Source: Deinococcus sp. QL22 (lineage in GTDB: Bacteria > Deinococcota > Deinococci > Deinococcales > Deinococcaceae). Taken from it: 64,000 bases of DNA. The position numbers were made by a program, and so were the translations under genes. Under the pieces are notes generated by a model that did no database searches, was not told the origin of the DNA, and saw only the letters and a list, made by a program, of their open reading frames with translations. Positions 28,851 through 37,950 of the stretch are shown one piece after another (position 1 is the stretch's first letter; every line of letters starts with the position of its first letter). The DNA lies in the NCBI RefSeq assembly GCF_023370075.1, contig NZ_CP097153.1, positions 248,001 to 312,000 of the forward strand. Direction: 5' to 3'.

Positions 28851-29064
28851 CAACCCCTATTCGCGGCTACTCATTAAATTCACTCACTTCGTTCAGTCAG
28901 AAGCAAACAACTCTTTTGAGAATTGCTCTCAATACTTCAGCACTCCACATTGACCCTGTGTGTATGTTTCAGGCCCGCAATGACCTTGCTGCGGGGCACC
29001 TGCTCGAATTCGACTGGATTCTTGGTGCTGCTTCTCCAATCGCGCGACCTGTCAAACTCTCCCC

Positions 29065-30741
29065 ATGTCGTTTGACCCGTCGAATCCGCTCATCGTGCAG
29101 GCCGACCGGAGCGTGTTCCTAGAAGCATTTAATCCGCGTGCAGAGGCCGCACGAACGGACATCGCGCCGTTTGCGGAGTTGCTGAGCAGTCCGGAGCATC
29201 TGCATACCTACCGGGTCACGCCGCTGTCGCTGTGGAACGCCGCCAGCGCGGGCATGACGGCAGAGGCGATGGTTGACGCCCTTGCCCGGCATGCCAAATT
29301 TCCGTTGCCCGACAACGTAGCGACCGATATCCGCGAGTTAGCGGGGCGGTGGGGACGCCTCAGACTGGAACAGTACGACTCCATGTTGCTGCTGATCGTC
29401 AGGGCCGGAGACGAAGCCCTACTGACCGAATTGACGCGCCACAAAGGCATCAAGCCGCTGCTGGGAGAAGTGATGTCGCCCACGGTGGTGACCGTTCCGG
29501 CAGCGCACCGGGGCGTGCTGAAGCAGGAACTCATCGAGGTCGGCTGGCCGGTCGACGATCAGGCCGGATATACCGATGGAGACGCGCTGGCGGTGCAGCT
29601 CTCGGACACGCTTCAGGTACGCGGGTATCAGTGGGAAGCCGCCCAAGCCTTTTACCGGGCGGGCAGCGACAAGGGTGGTTCGGGGGTGGTGGTCTTGGCC
29701 CCCGGCGCGGGAAAAACCGTGGTGGGCATGGTCGCCATGAGTCTGGTGGGGCAGCGCACCCTGATCCTGACCACCAACCGCACCAGCGTGAACCAGTGGT
29801 ACCGCGAACTGCTGGGCAAAACGCAGCTGATGCCGGACGACGTGAGCGAGTACGCGGCGGGCAAACCGCTGACCCCGGTCACGCTCTGCACCTATCAGAT
29901 GCTTACTCACCGCAAGCGGGGCAGCCTCAGCGAAGATATCGGGGCCTACCCGCACCTCGCCCTGATCGGCGCGTCCGAGTGGGGCCTGATTATTTATGAT
30001 GAAGTTCACCTGCTGCCCGCCCCGGTGTTTCGCCTGACCGCCGAAGTGCAGGCCCGCAGACGCCTCGGCCTGACCGCGACCCTGATCCGCGAGGACGGGC
30101 GGGAGAGCGACGTGTTCGCGCTGATTGGGCCGAAACGCTACGACCAGCCCTGGAAAACCTTGGAGGAACAGGGCTGGATCGCGCAGGCCCATTGCCTGGA
30201 GGTTCGCTTGCGCCTACCGCCCGCCGAACGCCTGACGTACGCGGTGGCCCCAGACGCCGACAAGCACCGCATCGCCGCCGAAAACCCCGCCAAGCGCACC
30301 GTGTTGCAACAGGTGATGGCGCGGCATGAGGGGAGTCCGACCCTGATTATCGGGCAGTTTCTGAACCAGTTGGAACTGATCGGCGCTGATCTGGAGGCCC
30401 CCGTAATTACCGGGAAAACGCCGCAGCGCACGCGAGAAGAGCTGTTTCAGGCCTTCCGCGAGGGCCGCCTGAAGACGCTGATCCTGTCTAAGGTCGGCAA
30501 CTTCGCCCTCGACTTGCCCGACGCCGAGGTGCTGATTCAGGTGTCCGGTGCCTTTGGGTCGCGTCAGGAAGAAGCGCAGCGGTTGGGGCGGCTGCTGAGG
30601 CCCAAAGCCGATGGCCGCGCCGCATACTTTTATTCGCTCGTGACCCGCGAAACCAGCGAGGAAGATTTTGCCCACCACCGGCAGCTGTTTTTGGCGGCGC
30701 AGGGGTATTCTTACGGCATTCTGGATGAATCTGAAGTCTGA
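29065..30741 (+). CDS. XPB/ERCC3-type DNA helicase
   Basis: 558 aa. N-terminal XPB-type domain (LIVQADRSVFLEAFNPRAEA ... LLLIVRAGDEALL), Walker A APGAGKTVVGM, DEAH-box variant YDEVHLLPAPVF, motif III GLTATL followed by the XPB-specific RED motif (IREDGRE), and second RecA domain LIIGQFLNQLELI, QVSGAFGSRQEEAQRLGRLL. XPB is a 3'-5' DNA-unwinding helicase of nucleotide excision repair and transcription in eukaryotes; bacterial forms occur in mycobacteria and Deinococcus. First of a three-gene operon. Confidence 0.93.
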   Translation: MSFDPSNPLIVQADRSVFLEAFNPRAEAARTDIAPFAELLSSPEHLHTYRVTPLSLWNAASAGMTAEAMVDALARHAKFPLPDNVATDIRELAGRWGRLRLEQYDSMLLLIVRAGDEALLTELTRHKGIKPLLGEVMSPTVVTVPAAHRGVLKQELIEVGWPVDDQAGYTDGDALAVQLSDTLQVRGYQWEAAQAFYRAGSDKGGSGVVVLAPGAGKTVVGMVAMSLVGQRTLILTTNRTSVNQWYRELLGKTQLMPDDVSEYAAGKPLTPVTLCTYQMLTHRKRGSLSEDIGAYPHLALIGASEWGLIIYDEVHLLPAPVFRLTAEVQARRRLGLTATLIREDGRESDVFALIGPKRYDQPWKTLEEQGWIAQAHCLEVRLRLPPAERLTYAVAPDADKHRIAAENPAKRTVLQQVMARHEGSPTLIIGQFLNQLELIGADLEAPVITGKTPQRTREELFQAFREGRLKTLILSKVGNFALDLPDAEVLIQVSGAFGSRQEEAQRLGRLLRPKADGRAAYFYSLVTRETSEEDFAHHRQLFLAAQGYSYGILDESEV

Positions 30742-30825
30742 ATCTGATCCGGGGGAAACGAATTTCAGCGTCCCCTCTCTGCTGTTCCTGGCCTTCAGCC
30801 CCTCTTCGTCCGCACCGGAGTTTGC

Positions 30826-31125
30826 ATGACTGACGCCCCGAAAAAACGCAACCCACCGACCAAACGTGTGAAAACGCCGCCTACAGCTTCCGCCTCCCAG
30901 CCGCTCCTCTCCGGGGTGCAAACAGTAGTGGCGCACCGTCCGTTGAGCGTGCTGGAAGTGCAGGACAGTGCCGATCTGGACGCGCTGCTGCTGGACGCCC
31001 GCTTTGCCGGACAGGTCGTCTCGCGGCTCGGCCCGACCTTCGCCCTGCTGACTCCCGGCAGCGAAAAGGCGGTGCTGGAGGCGCTCCGCAAGGCAGGCCA
31101 CCTGCCGAGGGTGGTTGGAGGATGA
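30826..31125 (+). CDS. Small protein with a free-standing helicase-associated domain
   Basis: 99 aa. A basic Pro/Thr-rich head (KKRNPPTKRVKTPPTASAS) precedes a domain HRPLSVLEVQDSADLDALLL ... VVSRLGPTFALLTPGSEKAV, LEALRKAGHLP. This resembles the region VTLIQHPQAQALAQHPALKE ... LSLGPNLFTVKAGKEAALET in the C-terminal part of the next protein, so it looks like a detached copy of that domain. It overlaps the next gene by 4 bases (ATGA). Confidence 0.75.
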   Translation: MTDAPKKRNPPTKRVKTPPTASASQPLLSGVQTVVAHRPLSVLEVQDSADLDALLLDARFAGQVVSRLGPTFALLTPGSEKAVLEALRKAGHLPRVVGG

Positions 31126-33557
31126 CGGCAGTGGGGATCACAGAGTTGACCTCGCCGCTGCGTCTGGAGCAGATGGCCAACGTGCTGGGCACCAGTCACT
31201 TCAACCGGGTGGCCAAACGCTACAGCGGCGAAAAGGGGCTGAACGGAAAGGCCGCTGGCCGGGACGCGCTGATCAGAACTTTTGCCAACCCCGGACGGCT
31301 CGACGCCTTGGTCGCCAAACTCCATCCCACCGAGCTTCAGTTGCTCAGCGAGGTGCGGCGTCAGGGCGGGGCGATGGACGGCTGGGCGCTGTACAGCTTT
31401 GCGCGGCTGCGTGGCCTCTCCACGCCGCCGATCAAGCTCGATCCTTACGGGCCGAACCTGTTCGAGGGCTACCGGGGCGCGGAGTTTGCTGGGGCCGACC
31501 TGATCTGGACGCTGTTTGCCGACGGCCTGTTGTTTCCAGCGGCGCTCCCCAATCCCTGGGTGCGGGACACCTACGCCTACTTTCAGCACCGACCCTTTCC
31601 AGACTTGCCGGGGTCGTGGGTGCTGGCCGACCCACGCTTGCTGGCGCGGTTGCCGGAAACAAAACCCGCCCCGCTGACCGTCAAGCCGGTCAAGGTGGAC
31701 ACGGCCCAAGTGCCGAATACCACCCAGGCGGCGGCGCGGTTGGCCCTGCGCCTGCAAGAACTCCTGCGCGGCGTTCGGCTGCTGGGCGGCTTGGGGGTCA
31801 CGCAGGCCGGAACATACAACAAAGCGGCGCTGGGCAAACTGAGCAAACTGCTGCCCGCCCTGGAGAACATAGGAAGCTGGTTGGTGGTCGCACAGCAGCT
31901 TGGCGTGTTGCAGTTGGACGCGGCGGGAAAACAGGTGGAGGTGAATGCAGCGCAGGCGCAGGCCTTGGCCGACGCTGGCCCGCTCTCCCTGCTGGGCCAT
32001 TTGGCGCAGATGGTGGGCGTGCTGCCCCGGCCCGAAGATCAGGAGCACCGCCTGCCGCACGCCGGGGCGCTGCGCTCCTGCTTGGCGGCGCTGCTGCGCG
32101 ACCTGCCGCACCCCACCACCGAAGCCGAGTTGCTGCGGATCATGAACGTGGTGACCCCGGTAGAACTGCGCCTGCAACAGCCCGACTACGGCCTCATGAC
32201 TAGCCGCCAAGTGACCAACCCGCAGGCGTGGGCCGCCTGGCTCGGGGCCACCCTGCGCGGCACCCTCACGGAGTTTGGTTTGGTCAGCCTGGAGCAGCGT
32301 GACGGGGAAGCGGTGGTGCTGCCGACAGTTGCAGTAGACGCTGCTCCGAAACAGGACATGACCCCCAAAACCTCCCCCACCGTGTCCGCGCCACCCGCCT
32401 GGATTTTGCAACCGAATTTCGAGTTGCTGGTGTACCCAGCCCAGCTTGCGGTGCATCAATGGGCGGTGTTGCAGGCGGCAGAGGCGGTGCGCTTCGACCT
32501 CCAGACCGCCACCTACCGCCTGACACGGGAAAGCGTGTATGCCGCGCTGGAAGGCGGCCTGAGCCTCGCTGACTTGCTGGGCGGCTTGCAGGCAGGCTCG
32601 GCCACCCCGCTGGCGGCCAATATGCGGAGCACCATTCAGGACTGGGCGGCGCGGCGGGAGCGCCTGACGGTGCATCAGGGCGTGACCCTGCTGGAATACC
32701 CCACCCGCGCCGAGCGGGACGCCGCACTCGGCTCCGGCGGGACGGCAGTGGGCGACACCCTGCTGATGCTCGCCCCGGGGCAAAAGCTCCGGCCCGGTAT
32801 CCCCATCCTGAAGTACGACCAACCCCCAGCAAAAACCCTAAAATTCAGCGCAGACGGCTCATTTAGCGTGACTGGCGAACAAGATTTCTTGACCCGTCAA
32901 TTGCTGGAAGGCCGGATTCTGACCGCGGGCAAAGACAACTACACCCTCCGGCCCACCCTCCCCGGCGGCCTCCCCACCTCCTTTTTGAGTGATCTGGAGG
33001 CCCGCAGTTCCAGCCGGTTGCCCGGCACCCTGCGCCTGCAACTCGGCGTCTGGAGTGGCTCGGTGCCGCCTCCCAGCGTGGCTCCGGTGACGCTCATTCA
33101 GCATCCTCAGGCGCAGGCCCTCGCGCAGCATCCCGCCCTGAAAGAATTTATCGGCCTGAGCCTCGGCCCCAACTTATTTACGGTGAAGGCGGGCAAAGAA
33201 GCCGCCCTGGAGACTGCATTGAGCGCCCTCGGCCTGGCCCCCAACCGAAAGATTGCCGCTCCACAAAGCGCGGCCTCCGACCTGCTGATCATCACCGACA
33301 CCCGCAAGAAGCGCGAGTTTTTAGAAGAAGCCATTCGCAACGGTCACAACCTGCTGATCCAGTATCAGGAGGAAAAACTGGTCGGTTCGGGCTGGTACGG
33401 CAGCCGGGTCAGCGCAGGCAAACGCCGCCTAGAAGAATTTCAGCCCATGCGGGTCGACCGCGACGGCTCCACCCCTTACCTCCAGGCCCGCGAACTGAAA
33501 AGCGGTGAGGAAGAACGCATCCGGATTCAGTACATCTTGGGACTGGCGATTCGGTAG
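31122..33557 (+). CDS. Helicase-associated protein (Helicase_C_3 type) with WYL-like C-terminus
   Basis: 811 aa. The N-terminal half is helical (RLEQMANVLGTSHFNRVAKR) and the central part (WILQPNFELLVYPAQLAVHQ) is the conserved block of helicase-associated proteins that sit next to XPB in mycobacteria. The C-terminal 95 residues (LLIQYQEEKL, RRLEEFQPMRVDRDGSTPYL) look like a WYL domain, which binds nucleic acid or nucleotides. Likely partner of the XPB helicase; the partnership is inferred from the operon and known pairings. Confidence 0.8.
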   Translation: MTAVGITELTSPLRLEQMANVLGTSHFNRVAKRYSGEKGLNGKAAGRDALIRTFANPGRLDALVAKLHPTELQLLSEVRRQGGAMDGWALYSFARLRGLSTPPIKLDPYGPNLFEGYRGAEFAGADLIWTLFADGLLFPAALPNPWVRDTYAYFQHRPFPDLPGSWVLADPRLLARLPETKPAPLTVKPVKVDTAQVPNTTQAAARLALRLQELLRGVRLLGGLGVTQAGTYNKAALGKLSKLLPALENIGSWLVVAQQLGVLQLDAAGKQVEVNAAQAQALADAGPLSLLGHLAQMVGVLPRPEDQEHRLPHAGALRSCLAALLRDLPHPTTEAELLRIMNVVTPVELRLQQPDYGLMTSRQVTNPQAWAAWLGATLRGTLTEFGLVSLEQRDGEAVVLPTVAVDAAPKQDMTPKTSPTVSAPPAWILQPNFELLVYPAQLAVHQWAVLQAAEAVRFDLQTATYRLTRESVYAALEGGLSLADLLGGLQAGSATPLAANMRSTIQDWAARRERLTVHQGVTLLEYPTRAERDAALGSGGTAVGDTLLMLAPGQKLRPGIPILKYDQPPAKTLKFSADGSFSVTGEQDFLTRQLLEGRILTAGKDNYTLRPTLPGGLPTSFLSDLEARSSSRLPGTLRLQLGVWSGSVPPPSVAPVTLIQHPQAQALAQHPALKEFIGLSLGPNLFTVKAGKEAALETALSALGLAPNRKIAAPQSAASDLLIITDTRKKREFLEEAIRNGHNLLIQYQEEKLVGSGWYGSRVSAGKRRLEEFQPMRVDRDGSTPYLQARELKSGEEERIRIQYILGLAIR

Positions 33558-33854
33558 CGCCGTCGTCCGGCTGTGATGACTGGCGCAACAGGCGGCCGTG
33601 AGGCTTCCGGCTGGGTGATCAGGATGATTGCTGTGTGGCACCGGCCTTGCTGGCAACTGTGCTGTCGTCACCCTCTCCAGTGGCAGCTCGGCCAGAGCGC
33701 AGAAGGTCAGTCTCTAGCCGAACCCACTTTTAGGGTGCTTGTATTTTTACCTGTTGCATGTAACACTCAAGCTCGTTCCACAATTTAACAGCAGTTGAAA
33801 TCATCCGTAGCGCCTCCCTTGGTGCATCCTGCGCGGTGAAGAGGAGGGTTGACG

Positions 33855-34505
33855 TTGCTTAAGCCAGTCGCCAGCGCACGGGTCGTGGATGTGGTCCGCG
33901 AGCGGTTGCGTGGCGCAATTCTGAGCGGGGAACTCGCGCCGGGCAGCCGCCTGAGCGTTCCCGAACTTGCCCGGCAACTGGAAGTCAGCCGCTCTCCGGT
34001 GCGCGAAGCCGTGCTGCTATTGGTCGGAGAAGGGCTGGCGGTGGAGCACTCGCGGCGCGGCGTAGAAGTCATCAACCTGACCCTCGCTGATCTGCTGGAA
34101 CTGTACGAGTTGCGGGCCAACATGGACAGCCTCGCCGCACGGCTGGCCGCCACCCGTATGAGCAGCACCGACCTGACGGCCCTGCGCGGCGTGCTGGACG
34201 CACAGGGCGCAGCCGCCATCGGGGACTGGCGGGGCTTCCGGGAACTCGACGCCCGTTTTCACCAGATCATCGTGCAGACCAGCGGCAACCGGCGGCTGGC
34301 GCGGCACGCCGAACTGCTTTCGCGCGAGATGCGGCTGGCGGGGCCGCTGCACATCAACGAAAGCTGGCACCTGAAACGAAGCCACGAGGAACACCGCGAG
34401 ATAGAACGCGCCCTGCGGCAACGTGACGGCCCCGCCGCCGAAGTCGCCATGCACGCCCACCTGACCCGCGTGGCTGAAACAGTGGCCGCGCGTCACCGCC
34501 GCTGA
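33855..34505 (+). CDS. GntR-family regulator with FCD ligand domain
   Basis: 216 aa from TTG 33855; GAGGAGGG at 33841-33848 is 6 bases before it. TTG 33849 would add two residues but sits on the ribosome site. N-terminal winged helix: VVRERLRGAILSGELAPGSR, LARQLEVSRSPVREAVLLLV. C-terminal FCD all-helical ligand domain: DLLELYELRANMDSLAARLA, REMRLAGPLHINESWHLKR, EEHREIERAL. Such regulators sense small acids. It directly precedes the LivKHMGF-type transporter on the same strand and probably controls it. Confidence 0.9.
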   Translation: MLKPVASARVVDVVRERLRGAILSGELAPGSRLSVPELARQLEVSRSPVREAVLLLVGEGLAVEHSRRGVEVINLTLADLLELYELRANMDSLAARLAATRMSSTDLTALRGVLDAQGAAAIGDWRGFRELDARFHQIIVQTSGNRRLARHAELLSREMRLAGPLHINESWHLKRSHEEHREIERALRQRDGPAAEVAMHAHLTRVAETVAARHRR

Positions 34506-34551
34506 TCTCCGTTCTGTTGACCCTCTCATTCATTCTCCCTAGGAGCCTGCC

Positions 34552-35721
34552 ATGCGTAAACTGACCCTGCTCACCCTCGCCCTGACGCCCCTGCTGGCCC
34601 TGCCTGCCAGCGCCCAAAGCAGCACTGGAACGATCAAAATTGGAGCCATCACCTCGGTCACGGGCCGTTTTGCCGAGTTCGGCAAGATGCAGTTGGCCGG
34701 GTTCAAGGTCGGGGTGGCCGAAGTGAACCGCAAAGGCGGCATTGGCGGGCGCAAAATCGAACTGCTGATTGAGGACAATGCCAGCGACGTGAACAAGGGT
34801 CTGGCCGCCGCCGAGCGCCTTGTGAATGCGGGCGTGCCGCTGATCATCAACGAGTATTCCAGCAGCCTCGTGAAGGCGCAGGCGCAGTACTTGGCCCGCC
34901 AGAAGGTGCCCAATCTGGTCATCACCAGCAGTGGCGACGACATCACCAAGCCCGGCAGCGACTATATTTTCCGGCTGAACCAACCCGCCACCGAATACGC
35001 CCGCGTGATTTTCAATATCTTCCGCGACAACAAATTCAAGAGTGTGGCGATCATCGCCGGAACCGGAGCCTTTGAAAAAAGCGTGGCCGACGCCGCGCAG
35101 GACTTTGCCAAGCTCTACAACATCACGATTGTCGAAGACCAGCGCTACGACAAAGGCCTGACCGACTTCCGGCCCGTGCTGAACCGCATTAAGGCCAAGA
35201 ATCCCGACGGCATCCTGATGGTCAGCTACGCCGAAGACAGCGTGGCCCTGATGCGTCAGGCGCGGGAAGTGGGCGTGAAGCCCCGGCTGTTTGCGGGCGG
35301 CGCGGCGGGATTTGCCCTGCCCGACTTTATTAAAGACAGCGGCAGCGCGGGCGAAAGCGTGATTACGGCCACCGCTTGGGTGCCGCAACTGCGCTACGCG
35401 GGCGTGCAGAAGCTGAATGTTGACCTGAAAAAAGCGCTGGGCGGGCAGGAACCCAGCTATCACGCGGCGCAGGCCTACGCAGGCGTGATCGTGGCCGCCG
35501 AAGCCATTCGTAAGGCAGGCAGCACCGACCGCGAGAAGGTCAAAGCCGCGCTGAACACCATCAATTTGACCACCGCGTTTGGTCCGGTGCAGTTTAAGGA
35601 CTACGACGGCTTCCGCAACCAGAACCCCCTGGCGATGGTGGCCCAGCAGGTGCAGGGCGGCGCGTTCGTGCCGATCTACCCCAAGAGTGTCGTGCCCCGC
35701 CCGATCAAGTTTGAACGCTGA
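34552..35721 (+). CDS. Branched-chain-amino-acid-type ABC transporter binding protein, copy 1
   Basis: 389 aa. Signal peptide MRKLTLLTLALTPLLALPAS-AQS with AGGAG ribosome site. Type I binding protein: IKIGAITSVTGRFAEFGKMQ, LLIEDNASDVNKGLAAAERL, VITSSGDDITKPGSDYIFRL, YDKGLTDFRPVLNRIKAKNP, PRLFAGGAAGFALPDF. Homologous along its length to the next gene (about half of residues look the same by eye). Binds an amino acid, peptide or related polar ligand in the periplasm; ligand unknown. Confidence 0.92.
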   Translation: MRKLTLLTLALTPLLALPASAQSSTGTIKIGAITSVTGRFAEFGKMQLAGFKVGVAEVNRKGGIGGRKIELLIEDNASDVNKGLAAAERLVNAGVPLIINEYSSSLVKAQAQYLARQKVPNLVITSSGDDITKPGSDYIFRLNQPATEYARVIFNIFRDNKFKSVAIIAGTGAFEKSVADAAQDFAKLYNITIVEDQRYDKGLTDFRPVLNRIKAKNPDGILMVSYAEDSVALMRQAREVGVKPRLFAGGAAGFALPDFIKDSGSAGESVITATAWVPQLRYAGVQKLNVDLKKALGGQEPSYHAAQAYAGVIVAAEAIRKAGSTDREKVKAALNTINLTTAFGPVQFKDYDGFRNQNPLAMVAQQVQGGAFVPIYPKSVVPRPIKFER

Positions 35722-35777
35722 AACGCGCTTGAAGCCGGGAGTGCCGCTTGACCTGTTCACGCCCCCAAAGGAGACCC

Positions 35778-36956
35778 ATGCCCTCAATTGCTCCGTTGAT
35801 TTCCGCCTTGCCGCTCCTCGCCGCCCTCAGTCTCGGCAGTGTGGGTTCGGCCCAGACCACCATTAAAATTGGGGCCGTGACCAGCCTATCGGGGCGGTTT
35901 GCCACCTTTGGCCGCATGCAGGAAGCTGGGTTCAGGGTCGCCATTGAGGAAATCAATGCCGCCGGAGGGGTAGCGGGCAAGAAACTGGAACTGGTGCTGG
36001 AAGACGACGCCAGCGATACCAACAAGGCGCTGAACGCGGCCGAGAAGCTGGTGAATCTGAAAGTACCATTGGTAATCGGCGCTTACGCCAGCGGCATCAC
36101 CAAACCGCTCTCGCAATATTTGGCCCGCGTGAAGGTGCCGCTGCTGGTGGCGACTGCGGTCGACGAGACCATTACCAAGCCCGGCAACCCCTATACCTTC
36201 CGGATCAACAACCAATCCAGCGTGTATACGCGCAGCCTGATTGAGCAGCTGGGGCGCATGGGCGGCATGAAAACGGCCGTCGTCTTGACCAGCAACGATG
36301 CCTTTGGCAAAAGCGTGCTGAACGACGTGACCCGCTTGCTGCCGGGAGCAGGCTACCAGGTGCTGTCCAAAGATACCTACGACAAAGGCCTGACCGATTT
36401 TCGCCCGCTCCTGAACCGCTATAAGGGTCAAAACCCCGACGTGGTCATCTTTGCCAGTTACGAAGAAGACGCTGTAGCTCTGGCCAAACAGGTCAAAGAA
36501 ACCGGATTGGCCCCCAAAGTCATCGCTGGAATCGCCACCGGATTCGCGCTGCCTGATTTTTTAGCCGGAGCAGGCAGTACCGCTGAGAATTACCTGGTGA
36601 CAATGATCTGGAACCGGGACGTGCGCTACCCCGGCGCGCGAAATCTATATACCCGCCTCAAAAAAGCACTGGGAGGCAACGAACCCAGTCAGCACGCCGC
36701 CCAAAGCTACGCCGCCATGCTCGCTGCAGCCGACGCGGTTCGGCGGGGCGGCACCGATCCTGAAAAAGTGCGGTTGGCCCTCACCACCACCCGCCTCAAT
36801 ACGGCCTTTGGCCCAGTTACTTTTCGCAGCTACGGCGGCTATACCAACCAAAATGCGGTGGTGGGCCTCATCACCCAAGTTCAAAATGGCCAGTTCGTGA
36901 CCGTGGCTCCGGCCACAGCCGCGACAGGCAAAATGATCTTCCCACGTCCCCGCTGA
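35778..36956 (+). CDS. Branched-chain-amino-acid-type ABC transporter binding protein, copy 2
   Basis: 392 aa from ATG 35778 (MPSIAPLISALPLLAALSLG), with AAAGGAGA upstream. Same fold as copy 1: IKIGAVTSLSGRFATFGRMQ, LVLEDDASDTNKALNAAEKL, VDETITKPGNPYTFRINNQS, YDKGLTDFRPLLNRYKGQNP. Two binding proteins serve one permease set, so the transporter may accept two ligand classes. Spacing of 56 bases to copy 1; same operon. Confidence 0.92.
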   Translation: MPSIAPLISALPLLAALSLGSVGSAQTTIKIGAVTSLSGRFATFGRMQEAGFRVAIEEINAAGGVAGKKLELVLEDDASDTNKALNAAEKLVNLKVPLVIGAYASGITKPLSQYLARVKVPLLVATAVDETITKPGNPYTFRINNQSSVYTRSLIEQLGRMGGMKTAVVLTSNDAFGKSVLNDVTRLLPGAGYQVLSKDTYDKGLTDFRPLLNRYKGQNPDVVIFASYEEDAVALAKQVKETGLAPKVIAGIATGFALPDFLAGAGSTAENYLVTMIWNRDVRYPGARNLYTRLKKALGGNEPSQHAAQSYAAMLAAADAVRRGGTDPEKVRLALTTTRLNTAFGPVTFRSYGGYTNQNAVVGLITQVQNGQFVTVAPATAATGKMIFPRPR

Positions 36957-37062
36957 GCAGGTGGAACACACGCAAGCATAAGTGGCCGCTGCTGACGCTC
37001 TATCCCCTGGCACGGCTGTCATGGTTGTTGCCCTACACGTTTGCCCGCACCAAGGAGCCTGC

Positions 37063-37950
37063 ATGGATTCAGCTTCGGTTACCGCCTTCTTTCAGACGCT
37101 GGCTCAGGGCCTGCTGACGGGCGGATTGTACGCCCTGATCGGCACGGGCCTGAGCCTGATCTTCGGCGTCATGAAGGTCATCAACTTCGCACACGGCGAC
37201 TTTTTGGCCATCGGCATGTTTATTACGCTGGCGCTGTTCAAGGCCTTTAATATCGATCCGTACCTCAGCTTGCTGGTGGTCGCGCCTGCCGGATTCGCGC
37301 TGGGCTTCCTGATTCAGCGTTTCGTGCTGGCGCGGCTGGGTGACCGCTTGGGCGAAGGCTCCATGCTGGCAACACTCGGCCTGGGCCTGATCGTGAGCAA
37401 CACGCTGCTGCTGACCTTCGGCGCACAGCCGCAGAGTATCAACGTGCCGTATGCCACCACCACCTTTCAGTTTGCGGGCGTGCAGATCAGCATTCCGCTG
37501 CTGGTGGCCGGGCTGGGCACCTTGGTCGCCATCGTGGGCCTGAACCTGCTGCTGTACCGCACCGAACTGGGCCGCGCCATTCGCGCCACCGCCCAGAACC
37601 CGCTGGGGGCCGAGCTTCAGGGCGTCAAGACCACCCAGATTCAGGCCATCGTGTTCGGGCTGGGCGTGGCGTTCGCGGCCATCGCGGGCGTGCTGCTGAT
37701 GCCGCTGCTGTATACCTTCCCGACGGTGGGCGAAAACTACACCACCAAAGCCTTTATCGTGACTGTGCTGGGCGGCCTCGGCAACCTGCCGGGTGCGGTG
37801 GCAGGCGGGCTGGTACTGGGCGTGATCGAGTCGCTGGGGGCCTTTTATATCAGCAACAATTACCGCGACGCTTACGGCTTGATCGCCTTCTTGTTGGTGC
37901 TGCTGCTGCGTCCTGAAGGGCTGTTTGGCAAAACGGTGAAACGGGTATGA
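37063..37950 (+). CDS. livH: ABC transporter permease LivH-type
   Basis: 295 aa from ATG 37063 (MDSASVTAFFQTLAQGLLTG) with AAGGAG upstream; the longer frame from 36982 is rejected. About eight helices; permease signatures GGLYALIGTGLSLIFGVMKV, INFAHGDFLAIGMF, RAIRATAQNPLGAELQGV and TVLGGLGNLPGAVAGGLVLG. Inner-membrane channel half; overlaps livM by 4 bases. Confidence 0.94.
   Translation: MDSASVTAFFQTLAQGLLTGGLYALIGTGLSLIFGVMKVINFAHGDFLAIGMFITLALFKAFNIDPYLSLLVVAPAGFALGFLIQRFVLARLGDRLGEGSMLATLGLGLIVSNTLLLTFGAQPQSINVPYATTTFQFAGVQISIPLLVAGLGTLVAIVGLNLLLYRTELGRAIRATAQNPLGAELQGVKTTQIQAIVFGLGVAFAAIAGVLLMPLLYTFPTVGENYTTKAFIVTVLGGLGNLPGAVAGGLVLGVIESLGAFYISNNYRDAYGLIAFLLVLLLRPEGLFGKTVKRV

Larger units (their letters stand above)
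27799..28866 (-). mobile_element. IS982-type insertion element with 16-bp inverted ends, decayed
   Basis: CCGCGAATAGGGGTTG (27799-27814) and its perfect inverse (28851-28866) flank a frameshifted IS982-family transposase. Total 1068 bp, about the size of an IS982 element. The flanks TACTTA and TACTCA next to the arms are near-identical and could be a mutated target duplication. The right non-coding part (about 240 bp) is longer than usual for this family, so it may contain an extra insertion. Confidence 0.6.
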
